Shown here piece after piece: positions 42,922-54,249 of a stretch of DNA of 64,000 bases. The position numbers were made by a program, and so were the translations under genes. The first letter of the stretch is position 1, and each line of letters begins with the position of its first letter. The DNA is from Streptomyces candidus (GTDB lineage Bacteria; Actinomycetota; Actinomycetes; Streptomycetales; Streptomycetaceae): contig NZ_JACHEM010000003.1 of the NCBI RefSeq assembly GCF_014207445.1, positions 124,001-188,000 of the forward strand, in the 5' to 3' direction. A model generated the notes under the pieces. The model saw only the letters and a list, made by a program, of their open reading frames with translations, made no database searches and was not told the DNA's origin.

Positions 42922-43094
42922 GGCGTGTGCGGGCGGGGAGGGCGTCCTGGCCTCGTCGTACCCCTCAGGGCTGTCCCTGGAGGTAGGCCTACGGGGTGGC
43001 CGGCAGGACCAGCGGCGGACCGTGCAGCACGCGTCCGGAACCTCGGTATTGACAGGTCCCCGGTCCGGCGCCGGGTGGCCCCCTCGCATTTGTT

Positions 43095-43123
43095 TTGACC
43101 CAGGTCGATGCGGTAGGTACGCT
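43095..43123 (+). promoter_or_regulatory. str operon (rpsL) promoter
   Basis: TTGACC (43095-43100), 17-nt spacer, TACGCT (43118-43123). The predicted start at about 43130 gives a leader of about 190 nt that includes the shared element. Confidence 0.8.
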
Positions 43124-43245
43124 CAGACCTTGTGCCTGGGTTGTGCCTGGGCTCCTGTGCGTGTTTACAGCCGCAGAGCGAGTCCGTCTTTATGTGGGCC
43201 TTCGCGATTCGCGTCCTCTTCCGTTCCGCGGAAGCGTGCCGGATC

Positions 43246-43270
43246 CGACACACCCGACCGCGTGGGTCGG
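43246..43270 (+). promoter_or_regulatory. Leader element shared with rpsJ (copy 1)
   Basis: 25-nt block (CGACACRCCC then GACCGCGTGGGTCGG) 24/25 identical to 55551-55575. CCGACC and GGTCGG can pair as a hairpin. About 55 nt before the rpsL start. No name is assigned here. Confidence 0.8.
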
Positions 43271-43323
43271 TGACTGTTTCAGGTTAGTTTCACAGTGATC
43301 GGCACACAGAAACCGGAGAAGTA

Positions 43324-43695
43324 GTGCCTACGATCCAGCAGCTGGTCCGTAAGGGCCGGCAGGACAAGGTCGAGAAGAACAAGACGCCCGCGCTTGAGGG
43401 TTCGCCCCAGCGCCGCGGCGTCTGCACGCGCGTGTTCACGACCACCCCGAAGAAGCCGAACTCGGCGCTCCGTAAGGTCGCGCGTGTGCGCCTGACCTCG
43501 GGCATCGAGGTCACGGCCTACATCCCGGGTGAGGGCCACAACCTGCAGGAGCACTCGATCGTGCTCGTGCGTGGCGGTCGTGTGAAGGACCTTCCGGGTG
43601 TTCGTTACAAGATCATCCGCGGTTCCCTCGACACGCAGGGCGTCAAGAACCGTAAGCAGGCTCGCAGCCGCTACGGCGCCAAGAAGGAGAAGTAA
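43324..43695 (+). CDS. rpsL: 30S ribosomal protein S12
   Basis: 123-aa decoding-centre protein. K43 ([13 protein letters not shown]) and K88 ([13 protein letters not shown]) are the drug-sensitive residues at the streptomycin-resistance positions. GTG start with GGAGAAG upstream. First gene of the str operon; rpsG follows 2 nt later. Confidence 0.98.
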   Translation: MPTIQQLVRKGRQDKVEKNKTPALEGSPQRRGVCTRVFTTTPKKPNSALRKVARVRLTSGIEVTAYIPGEGHNLQEHSIVLVRGGRVKDLPGVRYKIIRGSLDTQGVKNRKQARSRYGAKKEK

Positions 43696-43697
43696 GA

Positions 43698-44168
43698 ATG
43701 CCTCGTAAGGGCCCCGCCCCGAAGCGCCCGGTCATCATTGACCCGGTCTACGCATCTCCTCTTGTGACGTCGCTGATCAACAAGATCCTGCTCGACGGCA
43801 AGCGTTCCACCGCCGAGCGGATCGTCTACGGCGCCATGGAAGGCCTCCGCGAGAAGACCGGCGCTGACCCGGTCATCACGCTGAAGCGCGCGCTTGAGAA
43901 CGTCAAGCCGTCGCTTGAGGTCAAGTCCCGCCGTGTCGGTGGCGCCACCTACCAGGTGCCGATCGAGGTCAAGCCCGGCCGCGCCGCCACCCTCTCGCTC
44001 CGCTGGATCGTGGGTTACTCCCGCGCCCGCCGCGAGAAGACCATGACCGAGCGCCTCATGAACGAGCTGCTCGACGCCTCGAACGGTCTTGGCGCTGCCG
44101 TCAAGAAGCGTGAGGACACCCACAAGATGGCCGAGTCCAACAAGGCCTTCGCGCACTACCGCTGGTAG
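43698..44168 (+). CDS. rpsG: 30S ribosomal protein S7
   Basis: 156-aa primary 16S rRNA binder. [18 protein letters not shown] start, [20 protein letters not shown] typical. ATG 2 nt after rpsL, with AGGAGAAG upstream. Confidence 0.98.
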   Translation: MPRKGPAPKRPVIIDPVYASPLVTSLINKILLDGKRSTAERIVYGAMEGLREKTGADPVITLKRALENVKPSLEVKSRRVGGATYQVPIEVKPGRAATLSLRWIVGYSRARREKTMTERLMNELLDASNGLGAAVKKREDTHKMAESNKAFAHYRW

Positions 44169-44206
44169 TCGCTACCCACATCGAGACCGAGAGAAGATTG
44201 AGCCTT

Positions 44207-46336
<2,130 letters not shown>

Positions 46337-46392
46337 CTCCCCGAGTCACTCAACCGGGCGACTCTTCACGAGTTGCTCATCGCGAGTGCGGG

Positions 46393-46423
46393 TTCCGACC
46401 CGTATGAGCACACGCTTTAGGCT
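46393..46423 (+). promoter_or_regulatory. Candidate tuf promoter
   Basis: TAGGCT (46418-46423) with a weak TTCCGA (46393-46398) 19 bp upstream, inside the 212-bp fusA-tuf gap. Streptomyces tuf1 is known to have its own promoter in this gap. Confidence 0.45.
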
Positions 46424-46439
46424 TATCACCGGAGCCACT

Positions 46440-46472
46440 GGGGCATTCAGCGCAATCCGTGCTGAATGCCCC
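46440..46472 (+). promoter_or_regulatory. 12-bp stem hairpin upstream of tuf
   Basis: GGGGCATTCAGC pairs perfectly with GCTGAATGCCCC, 9-nt loop, just downstream of the predicted tuf start site. No T-run follows, so it is probably not a terminator. Confidence 0.7.
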
Positions 46473-46548
46473 GGGCGCCGGCATCCCAGCAAAGATCACC
46501 TGGCGCCGATGAAGCAAGGCGTACAGAACCACTCCGCAGGAGGATCCA

Positions 46549-47742
<1,194 letters not shown>

Positions 47743-47795
47743 TCACCTGGTGGTTTGACCTGGCAGCTCGCTGACTGAGCTCCACGTTCCAAGGG

Positions 47796-47843
47796 AAGGG
47801 CCCCGGCCCCGCCGCGCAAGCGGTGGGAGCCGGGGCCTTTCTG
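47796..47843 (+). terminator. Terminator after tuf
   Basis: AAGGGCCCCGGC pairs with GCCGGGGCCTT (one bulge), then TTCTGTTG. Strong stem, moderate tail. Confidence 0.8.
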
Positions 47844-47931
47844 TTGTCCGGGGGCGGCCGGTCCGCACGGCCGCCCGCCGACGGTGTACGGAAACCGCCG
47901 ACGGGCGTACGGGTGCTACGAACCCACGGCG

Positions 47932-50130
47932 CTACGGCAGCCAGAGCCAGGGCGTCGCGTCCGCGCCGAGGCCGACCACGGCGGGGGCACCGGCGGTCGT
48001 GCGCAGCAGCGCGGGCGCGCCGACACACGCCCCCGGGCGCTTGCTCAACGTGCCCTTCGCGGAGCGCAGTTGCAGCGCCCCCTGCTCCGTGCGGCCGAGC
48101 AGGACGGGACCCGCCGGGTCGCTCAGCGCGGCCACCGGCCCGTACCCGGGCAGGGCCGGCCCGCCGGGGAGAGCGGTGCCGTCCGGGCGGACGGCGGTGA
48201 GGCGCGCGCTGACCGGACGGCGGTAGAGGACGCCGAGTGTGCCGTCCTCGTACGCCAGGGCGCGCGGTATGTCGCCGGGGGCGGGCAGCCGGCTCGCCGG
48301 GCGCAGGGTCACCGGGCCGCCGGGCACGGTCTGCGCCCAGTGGCGGACGGAGGTACGGGCGGCCGCGAAGAGGTGGACCAGCCCCTGGGCGTCGACGACC
48401 GCGGACAGCCCGTCCTGGACGCCGTCGCCGTTGCCGGGGCCGTTGCCGTCGACGGGGGAGCGGCTGCCGCGCTTGAGGGGCGCCTGCTCGTACGGGCTCG
48501 GGCTGTCCGCGTCGGGCCCTTCGAGGGTGCGCCACGGGCCCCACTGGCCGTCGGCCTCGCGTACCCGGGTGCTGACGCTCTTCGAGGCGTTCCGTACGAA
48601 GAGGTGGACGCGGCCGTCGCCCGCGGTGACCGCGACCGGGACGCCGATGCGGCGGGAGCGGTCGGGAAGCTTCTCGGGGGAGCCCAGTCCGGTCCAGGCC
48701 CGGCCGTCGTACTGGACGACCTCACGGGTGTTCGCGCTGCCGTGCCCGCCGAGCGCGGCGTAACGCAGGGCGAAGAGGAGCTGCCCGGAGTGCTTGCCCC
48801 CGTTGTGCTCCCGCAGCACGGCCTGCCCGATCACGGGAGCGAGCGGGCCGCCGCCGAGGTCCTCGGGGGCGCTCCATGTGCCGTTCCCGGCGGCCCGCCA
48901 GCGGACCAGGCGCAGCCCCAGCACGCCGTACGCCGTCAGCGCTCCGCCCTGCTGGTGGGTCACCAACTGCGGCCCCGGGTAACGGTAGTTGGTGGAGTTG
49001 ACCCAGCCCTTCCAGTTCTCCAGCGGACGCCGCTTGCCGACCCCGTAGTCACCGCAGCCGGCCGGGTTGCCGCACTGCCAGTCGACGTCGCCGCCGTACG
49101 GCACGAGCGTCCCGGCCTTCTCCCTCAGGACGCTCTTGGGGAGGTTCTTGGGCCAGTGGTGGTTGTAGTAGCCGCGGAAGGCGGTGGCGGCGAAACGGGG
49201 GAGCGGCTTGTCCTGGTCTGCGGTCTCCGCGACCCAGCGGATCAGCGCGGCCCAGCTGAAGCAGGCCACGGCGGTGTGGTCCGGGTGGTCCGAGTAGCCG
49301 CGCTGTTCGCTGTCCTTCCTGCGGAAGCGCTCGGGGCTGTTCTGGATGTCCGGATCGGGGTCGAGGGTCTGCACGACGGTGGGACGGTAGCGGTCGTACA
49401 ACCCGGCGAGGGCGTCGACCAGCTGCTCGTAGTCGTACGAACTCGACTTCTTCAGCGGGGTGTTGTCCGGCACCAGGGTGTGCTGGGTCATCCCGCGGTC
49501 CTCCCACAGCGCGGTCATCGCGGGACGGTTGCGGGAGGCGTTCACCGACACGTTGAGGAACACGAGGTCGACGCGGCGGTCGCCGTGGGAGAGCGTGTTC
49601 AGCTCGGCGTGCTTGTCCCCGCGCAGGGTGAGCACGCTGCGCTGCCACGGGCTGAACTTCGGCAGTCCCAGAAGCGTGGCGTACGCCTGCCGCAGCCCCT
49701 GCTGGCGGGCCGAGGCGTACGCGGTCTTGTCGGGCTTGGGGCGGGGGCGGCCCGGCGGGTGGTTGACCCCGTTGGCCTCACCCGCCGTGACGTACACGGA
49801 GACGACCGGGGTACCGGCCTCCAGCAGGCGCCGGGAGTCCGGGTTCATGAAGTAGAGGTCGTCGTCCGGGTGCGCGAGGACCTGGAGCAGCAGCGGCCGC
49901 TCGGCGGTGGAGATCGGCCGGCCCGGCCCGGGGTTGGCCACCGGGTCGCGGCGGCGCGGCGGCGGGACGGTGCAGGAGGAGAGGGCCAGGGCGCCCGCGG
50001 TGGCACCGGCGGCGGCGAGGAGGGTACGGCGGTGCAGTCCGGGCGCCGTCCGTCCCGGCTCGCGCGTGCCGGGCATGCCGGTGCCGACCGGGCCTTCGGG
50101 CAGGCCGGGCCCGGCTGTCGTGCTGCTCAC
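47932..50130 (-). CDS. Tat-exported PIG-L/LmbE deacetylase with beta-propeller-like C-terminus
   Basis: 732 aa. N-terminal twin-arginine signal (R34-R35 in LHRRTLLAAAG) and lipobox LSSC (C53), so a Tat lipoprotein. PIG-L/LmbE zinc deacetylase domain with AHPDDD (H87, D89, D90) and HPDHTAV. From about residue 390 a repeat-containing region (TSVSTRVREADGQWGPWRTL, GLVHLFAAARTSVRHW) resembles a PLL/sialidase-like propeller, possibly for carbohydrate binding. Probably acts on N-acetyl-sugar groups outside the cell; the substrate is unknown. Confidence 0.85.
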   Translation of the reverse strand: MSSTTAGPGLPEGPVGTGMPGTREPGRTAPGLHRRTLLAAAGATAGALALSSCTVPPPRRRDPVANPGPGRPISTAERPLLLQVLAHPDDDLYFMNPDSRRLLEAGTPVVSVYVTAGEANGVNHPPGRPRPKPDKTAYASARQQGLRQAYATLLGLPKFSPWQRSVLTLRGDKHAELNTLSHGDRRVDLVFLNVSVNASRNRPAMTALWEDRGMTQHTLVPDNTPLKKSSSYDYEQLVDALAGLYDRYRPTVVQTLDPDPDIQNSPERFRRKDSEQRGYSDHPDHTAVACFSWAALIRWVAETADQDKPLPRFAATAFRGYYNHHWPKNLPKSVLREKAGTLVPYGGDVDWQCGNPAGCGDYGVGKRRPLENWKGWVNSTNYRYPGPQLVTHQQGGALTAYGVLGLRLVRWRAAGNGTWSAPEDLGGGPLAPVIGQAVLREHNGGKHSGQLLFALRYAALGGHGSANTREVVQYDGRAWTGLGSPEKLPDRSRRIGVPVAVTAGDGRVHLFVRNASKSVSTRVREADGQWGPWRTLEGPDADSPSPYEQAPLKRGSRSPVDGNGPGNGDGVQDGLSAVVDAQGLVHLFAAARTSVRHWAQTVPGGPVTLRPASRLPAPGDIPRALAYEDGTLGVLYRRPVSARLTAVRPDGTALPGGPALPGYGPVAALSDPAGPVLLGRTEQGALQLRSAKGTLSKRPGACVGAPALLRTTAGAPAVVGLGADATPWLWLP

Positions 50131-50514
50131 GTGTGAAGTTCTCCGTCCGCTGCCCCGGCAGCGGAGGGTCGTTCTCGCTGCGCCTGGTCATTCTCCGCGG
50201 CGGGCGGCGACTTCCCGACAAGGGGTGGCCGCCCTGCTGCGACCAGCTAGACGGAGGACGGGGGCGGGCGGTTGCCTGACCGGGACGGGGAGTGGGCCAG
50301 TTCACGAGGCGGACGGGGACGCGGCGATGGGCGAGCCGCTGGGGACGCGCGGTTCCCGTGGCAGTCACCGGGTTGTCCGGCCTGCTGTGGGCGTGGGGTC
50401 CCCATGACCGTCACCGGCGCGGTCCTCGTAGCCGCCACCGGGTCACCCGGCCCGCTGGGCGTGTGGCGCCCCTGTGGCCGCCACCAGCGTGCGGTCTCCG
50501 TGGCCGCCACCTGC
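50131..50514. other. Intergenic, contains tandem repeats; no gene seen
   Basis: Lies between two minus-strand genes, downstream of the Uma2 gene and upstream of the PIG-L gene. Its right half is an imperfect tandem repeat (50352-50520). A 253-codon plus-strand frame crosses it but runs antisense to the Uma2 gene and is a shadow. Confidence 0.7.
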
Positions 50515-50520
50515 TCATTC
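50352..50520. repeat. Three imperfect tandem copies of about 70-72 bp
   Basis: Copies start at 50352, 50422 and 50494 (the last truncated), each opening GT-TCCGTGGC-GCCACC-like and containing a GGCCYGCTG(T)GGGCGTG core. Copy 3 overlaps the 3' end of the Uma2 gene. Confidence 0.65.
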
Positions 50521-51105
50521 GGCGTAGCGCGGGAGCCCTTCCGTGGAGATCGTCCAGTCGGCGATGGTGACGTCCTCGCCGTAGACGAAGTCCTTGCGGG
50601 TGGCGTAGCGGGGGCCGTCGGGGGTGGAGTGGATCTCGGAGAGGACGGCTCCGCTTCCGGTGCGGGGGTCGAAGATCGCGTAGACGGGGATGCCGAGCAG
50701 GGGGTAGTCCCGCATCTTGCTCACCCAGTCGTTGTCGGGGTTGGATCGGGAGACGATCTCGATGGCGGCCAGGAGGGTGCGCGGGTCGAAGGCGCCTTCG
50801 CCCTCCATGTCCTCCTCGGGGATCACCATGACATCGGGGTGACGCTTGATCCCCTCGGGCTCGTCCTCCACGTCGGGCGTGCCCGTGAAGGCCCAGATGC
50901 CGTCCGCCATGGTCTTCTCCAGGCGGCGGCTGACAAGCCCGGCGGTGTATTCGTGGGGACGACCCGGAGTCATCATGTCGTGGACGATTCCTTCTTTGGT
51001 GATCTCGAATTTGCCGGGAAGGCGGTCCCGTAGGTGGTCGACGGCGTCGCTCATGGCCCGGTAGTCCGGGCTGCCCTGACGTGCGCTGTCCGGGGCGATG
51101 GTCAT
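50515..51105 (-). CDS. Uma2 family endonuclease-like protein
   Basis: 196-aa Uma2/DUF820 protein (PD-(D/E)XK-like nuclease fold). Conserved HPDVMVIPEED and LLAAIEIVSRSN blocks with the family's Asp and Glu. ATG 51105, preceded by GAGGAGC. Function is unknown even though family members are common in actinobacteria and cyanobacteria. 55 bp downstream of the winged-helix gene, same strand. Confidence 0.85.
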   Translation of the reverse strand: MTIAPDSARQGSPDYRAMSDAVDHLRDRLPGKFEITKEGIVHDMMTPGRPHEYTAGLVSRRLEKTMADGIWAFTGTPDVEDEPEGIKRHPDVMVIPEEDMEGEGAFDPRTLLAAIEIVSRSNPDNDWVSKMRDYPLLGIPVYAIFDPRTGSGAVLSEIHSTPDGPRYATRKDFVYGEDVTIADWTISTEGLPRYAE

Positions 51106-51160
51106 GGCGTGCGCTCCTCGTCGTCCGTGCCCGGGGGCAGGAAGGGTCGTCACGTTCATG

Positions 51161-52207
51161 CTAGGCCGCTGCCTCGCTCCCGGTTCGGCAGTCGCCGCAG
51201 CGCCCCGGCCGCGGCGCGCGGAACACCCGGCCGCAGCCGTCGCAGTCCTGCATGGGGTCCGGCCGTACGACGACGGGCGCGGGCGGCAGCGCGCCGGGCA
51301 TGTTCACCGTCAGCCGGTGCGCGATCAGCGCCCGGGGGCTGTCCGGCCGCTCCGGCAGCCCCTTGAGGAGTTCCTGTCGCACCGCTTCCGGCGCCACGCG
51401 TCGCTCCAGCCAGCTCGCCACGGCGGGACCGAGCCGGTGTACGTCCCGGTCGGCGAGGGTGAGCCGGGGGTCGTCCACGCGCAGCGAGGCGAGGAGGTCC
51501 CGGGCGGCCTGGTCGCGTTCGGGGTCGAAGGTCTGGGGGGTGGGCAGGGGGAGCCGGGACCGCCGGGCCTGCTGGGGCCGCTGGGGCGGAACGGGTGTGG
51601 CCGGTACGTCCGGCTGCTTCTGCGGGGGTACGTCGTCAAACCCGGCCCACAGCGGGGGCAGTTCGCCGGACGCCTGCGCCTGCTCCTGCGGCGGTGCGTC
51701 GACGGGGCTCGGCGGCGCGGACGGGGCACGGGATGGCGCGGGTCGCTGTACCGAGGGGCGCGCCGGGGCCTGCTCGCGGGGCGGGCGGGGCGGGCGGGGT
51801 GTGCGGTCCTGCCGTACGGCCGGGGCAGCCGCTCCTGCTTCCGCTTCCACGTGGTTGCGGAAGGTGGTCCGGGTCACGATCTGCCCGTTCGGCAGCCGTA
51901 CCCGGTCACGGGAGAGGTAGCCGGCGGTTTCCAGCTCGCGGAGGCCGGTGGCGATCCGCGCCTCGCTCTCGGGGAAGCGGGCCGACAGGAGCTTGATCGC
52001 GATGATCACGCCGTCGGGGAGCGACTGGATGTACAGCCCCAAGCCGCGTGCCAGGAAGCTCAGGTCGGGGTGTTGGGAGAAGTGGTCGCCGACGACGGTG
52101 AAGCGGTTGCGGTGCCGGGTGTTCTCGTGAATGACACCGGATCGGGTGTTGGGTCGGCGTACACGGGACGGGGCGCGCGAGGGCGCGTTAAGCTCGTTCG
52201 TATCCAT
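51161..52207 (-). CDS. Winged-helix DNA-binding protein with C-terminal CxxC/CxxC knuckle
   Basis: 348 aa. An N-terminal winged-helix domain (residues about 30-120: SFLARGLGLYIQSLPDG, then FPESEARIATGLRELETAGY) like MarR/plasmid-replication-type wHTH. A Pro-rich linker follows, then a helical region, then C-x2-C-x11-C-x2-C (CDGCGRVF...CGDC). Seen in Streptomyces genomes with unknown function. ATG 52207 chosen; the frame stays open upstream but is low complexity. Could regulate the adjacent Uma2 gene. Confidence 0.78.
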   Translation of the reverse strand: MDTNELNAPSRAPSRVRRPNTRSGVIHENTRHRNRFTVVGDHFSQHPDLSFLARGLGLYIQSLPDGVIIAIKLLSARFPESEARIATGLRELETAGYLSRDRVRLPNGQIVTRTTFRNHVEAEAGAAAPAVRQDRTPRPPRPPREQAPARPSVQRPAPSRAPSAPPSPVDAPPQEQAQASGELPPLWAGFDDVPPQKQPDVPATPVPPQRPQQARRSRLPLPTPQTFDPERDQAARDLLASLRVDDPRLTLADRDVHRLGPAVASWLERRVAPEAVRQELLKGLPERPDSPRALIAHRLTVNMPGALPPAPVVVRPDPMQDCDGCGRVFRAPRPGRCGDCRTGSEAAA

Positions 52208-52521
52208 CGGGAAGCGGCTTTCTTCCTCGTTGGTCAGGCCCTCGATCGGGATTCGCAGTCCCGGCCGGGGGCCGACGTATGTCTGGAGTTGTGGTTGTCG
52301 GGGCGAGCATATGCCCGCCAACCCTTCGCGAATCCACCCGAGTTGGCAGAGACCACCCATGTGGGTGACGAGCCGCGCGGCGGTCCCGCCGGGAGGCTGG
52401 TGGGGTTGGGTGAGGTTCTGGTTCCCCGAGTATTGAAGGTGTTTTACGTCCACGGGGAGCGGGTCGTGGCGCACCGGGTCGAGGCGGACCGCGATCCGGT
52501 CCCACCTGCGGCTTTCGCCCC
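52208..52521. other. Intergenic between winged-helix gene and ATPase gene; nothing recognised
   Basis: Both flanking genes read leftward, so this is upstream of the winged-helix gene. No hairpin, tRNA or promoter consensus stands out. Confidence 0.5.
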
Positions 52522-52950
52522 TCAGTCGGCCACCGCGCACTCGGCCCACACGGTCTTGCAGGGGTAGGGGCCGGGGGTGACACCCCACTTGTCGGCGAGC
52601 ACCTCCACGAGGAGCAGACCGCGTCCGGACTCCTCGTCCGCGCTCTCCGCCGCGGCGCTGGGCATTCGGTCGCCGCACGCGTCGGTGACTTCGATTCGGA
52701 GCGTTCCGGCGTCGTCGACGGACAGGGCGAGCCGGAAGTCCCTGCCCGGTACGCGACCGTGCGTGACGGCGTTGGCTGCCAGCTCGGCGACGATGTGCGC
52801 CGGTTCCTCCAGGGGGAGCCCCCAGGACCGCAGCTGCTCCACGGCGAGCAACCGGGCGAGCCGGGCCCCGCGCCGGGTGGAGGAGAGCTGAACGGTGAAC
52901 TCCCGCACGCACGTGCGGAGTTGAGGCTTGTCACTGCTTTGTTGGTTCAC
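52522..52950 (-). CDS. RsbW/SpoIIAB-type ATP-binding protein
   Basis: 142-aa single GHKL ATPase domain (HATPase_c_2). N-box AELAANAVTHG, G1 region DACGDRMP, and GRGLLLVEVLADKWG. In Streptomyces such proteins accompany DUF5753 helix-turn-helix and DUF397 proteins, and are suggested to be anti-sigma or protein-kinase-like regulators. GTG 52950. Divergent from the helix-turn-helix gene at 53110. Confidence 0.85.
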   Translation of the reverse strand: MNQQSSDKPQLRTCVREFTVQLSSTRRGARLARLLAVEQLRSWGLPLEEPAHIVAELAANAVTHGRVPGRDFRLALSVDDAGTLRIEVTDACGDRMPSAAAESADEESGRGLLLVEVLADKWGVTPGPYPCKTVWAECAVAD

Positions 52951-53011
52951 ATCACTCAGCGTGTCCGGGCGTGCGTACCGTGCACAGGGAGATCGCCCTT
53001 GCGTACGGAGA

Positions 53012-53068
53012 CTGTCCCGACGCTGTCCAGTCCTGTCCCGACTGTCCGGGGTGCCTGGCGGGGGACAG
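53012..53068. promoter_or_regulatory. TGTCC direct and inverted repeats in the divergent promoter region
   Basis: CTGTCCCGACGCTGTCC and CTGTCCCGACTGTCC follow each other, and an inverted GGGGACAGG lies at 53060-53068. Possible binding sites for the adjacent helix-turn-helix protein. Confidence 0.5.
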
Positions 53069-53109
53069 GTCCGGTTGACGGAGAACGGCACGTCGGAGGT
53101 GGCGCGTAG

Positions 53110-53967
53110 ATGAACGTGGACGACGGCAACGTGGACGAACCCGGCTGGGACGTCGACCCGGACGACGAACAGGGCGCGGCGGTGGTGGCCACGGTGGGCC
53201 GCCAGCTGAAGCTGTGGCGGGAGGCGGCGGGGATGCGGGCGGGGGAGTTCGCGACCCGGATCGGGTACGGGGAGGACCTGGTCTACAAGGTCGAGGGCGG
53301 TCGGCGCATCCCGCGCCCGGAGTACCTGGACCGGTCGGACGAGGCGCTGGGGGCGGGCGGGAGGATCGCCGCGATGAAGGACGACGTGGCGGAGGCCAGG
53401 TACCCGAAGAAGGTGCGGGACCTGGCGAAGATGGAGGCGCGGGCGGTGGAGCTTTCTGCGTACGGCACCCACAACATTCACGGCCTGCTGCAGACCGAGG
53501 CGCATATGCGGGCGCTGTTCGCGTCGTGGCTGCCTGCCTATACGCCGGATGAGACAGATCGCATCGTGGCGGCTCGCATGGCTCGGCGCTCCATCTTTGA
53601 GCGCCAGCCCATCCCGTCTCTCAGCTTCGTGCAGGAGGAGGTTACGCTCCGCCGTCCGGTGGGAGGCTCAATGGTGTGGCGTGGACAGCTCGAACGCCTT
53701 CTGGAAGTGGGGCAGTTGAGGAACGTGGCAATCCAGGTGATGCCGACCAGATGCGAGGAGCATCCCGGCACGGGTGGGTTGATCCAGGTACTGAAGTTCC
53801 CCGACGGCACTGCCGTAGGACGTTCTGAGGGGGCGTTCAGTGGCCGCCCGGTCTTCGACCCGAAGCAGCTCAGAATCCTTGAGTTGCGCTATGGGATGAT
53901 CCGGGCCCAGGCTCTCACGCCACGGGAGTCACTGGCCTTCATCGAGCAAGTGCTGGGAGAGACATGA
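53110..53967 (+). CDS. WhiJ-like helix-turn-helix regulator with DUF5753
   Basis: 285 aa. N-terminal XRE-type helix-turn-helix (VGRQLKLWREAAGMRAGEFA and RIGYGEDLVYKVEGGRR) and a C-terminal DUF5753 domain (GLLQTEAHMRALF, FVQEEVTLRRPVGG, GTGGLIQVLKFPDG). Family members pair with DUF397 proteins and affect development or antibiotic production, or act as toxin-antitoxin-like pairs. Its ATGA overlaps the DUF397 start, so the two are coupled. Confidence 0.9.
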   Translation: MNVDDGNVDEPGWDVDPDDEQGAAVVATVGRQLKLWREAAGMRAGEFATRIGYGEDLVYKVEGGRRIPRPEYLDRSDEALGAGGRIAAMKDDVAEARYPKKVRDLAKMEARAVELSAYGTHNIHGLLQTEAHMRALFASWLPAYTPDETDRIVAARMARRSIFERQPIPSLSFVQEEVTLRRPVGGSMVWRGQLERLLEVGQLRNVAIQVMPTRCEEHPGTGGLIQVLKFPDGTAVGRSEGAFSGRPVFDPKQLRILELRYGMIRAQALTPRESLAFIEQVLGET

Positions 53968-54179
53968 TCCACAAGCCCTCTGCCGGACCTACTTCCGAGC
54001 CGAAGTGGTTCAAGAGCAGCTACAGCGACAGCGGCGACGGCCAGGACTGCGTTGAGGTCGCAACTGCCCCCGGCACCGTCCACGTCCGCGACTCCAAGCA
54101 CCCCGAGGGCCCCCGGCTCGGCTTCATGAGCACGACGTGGGCCGACTTCGTCCCGTACGCCACGGACGACCACCGCTGA
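53964..54179 (+). CDS. DUF397 domain protein
   Basis: 71-aa small protein, KWFKSSYSDSGDGQDCVEVA and VHVRDSKHPEGPRLGF are the family signature. ATG overlaps the upstream stop (ATGA). The partner of the DUF5753 regulator; the mode of action is not settled. Confidence 0.9.
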   Translation: MIHKPSAGPTSEPKWFKSSYSDSGDGQDCVEVATAPGTVHVRDSKHPEGPRLGFMSTTWADFVPYATDDHR

Positions 54180-54206
54180 CGCGGCCCACGCGACCCCGAC
54201 CACGAG

Positions 54207-54238
54207 CCCCTGCCCGGAACGTCCCCGAGCAGGGGTTT
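54207..54238. terminator. Terminator between DUF397 and the convergent gene
   Basis: CCCCTGC/GCAGGGG stem, 15-nt loop, then TTTCTCG. Confidence 0.7.
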
Positions 54239-54249
54239 CTCGATGACCC

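Larger units (their letters stand above)
42869..43323. other. rpoC-rpsL intergenic region: terminator, promoter and leader, no gene
   Basis: Contains the rpoC terminator (42889-42921), the rpsL promoter (43095-43123) and a leader with the shared element at 43246-43270. I see no protein gene. Confidence 0.8.

Noticed and set aside
43049..43054. TTGACA as an rpsL promoter -35
   Set aside because: No TANNNT-like -10 at 16-19 bp downstream; TTGACC at 43095 has TACGCT at 17 bp.
44198..44206. TTG start for fusA three codons upstream
   Set aside because: ATG 44207 matches the known N-terminus [10 protein letters not shown].
50352..50520. Possible CRISPR-like repeat array
   Set aside because: Units are contiguous and imperfect with no spacers, and there are no cas genes.
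50272..51033. A 253-codon plus-strand frame
   Set aside because: It lies antisense to the Uma2 gene, which has clear family motifs and a good ribosome-binding site.
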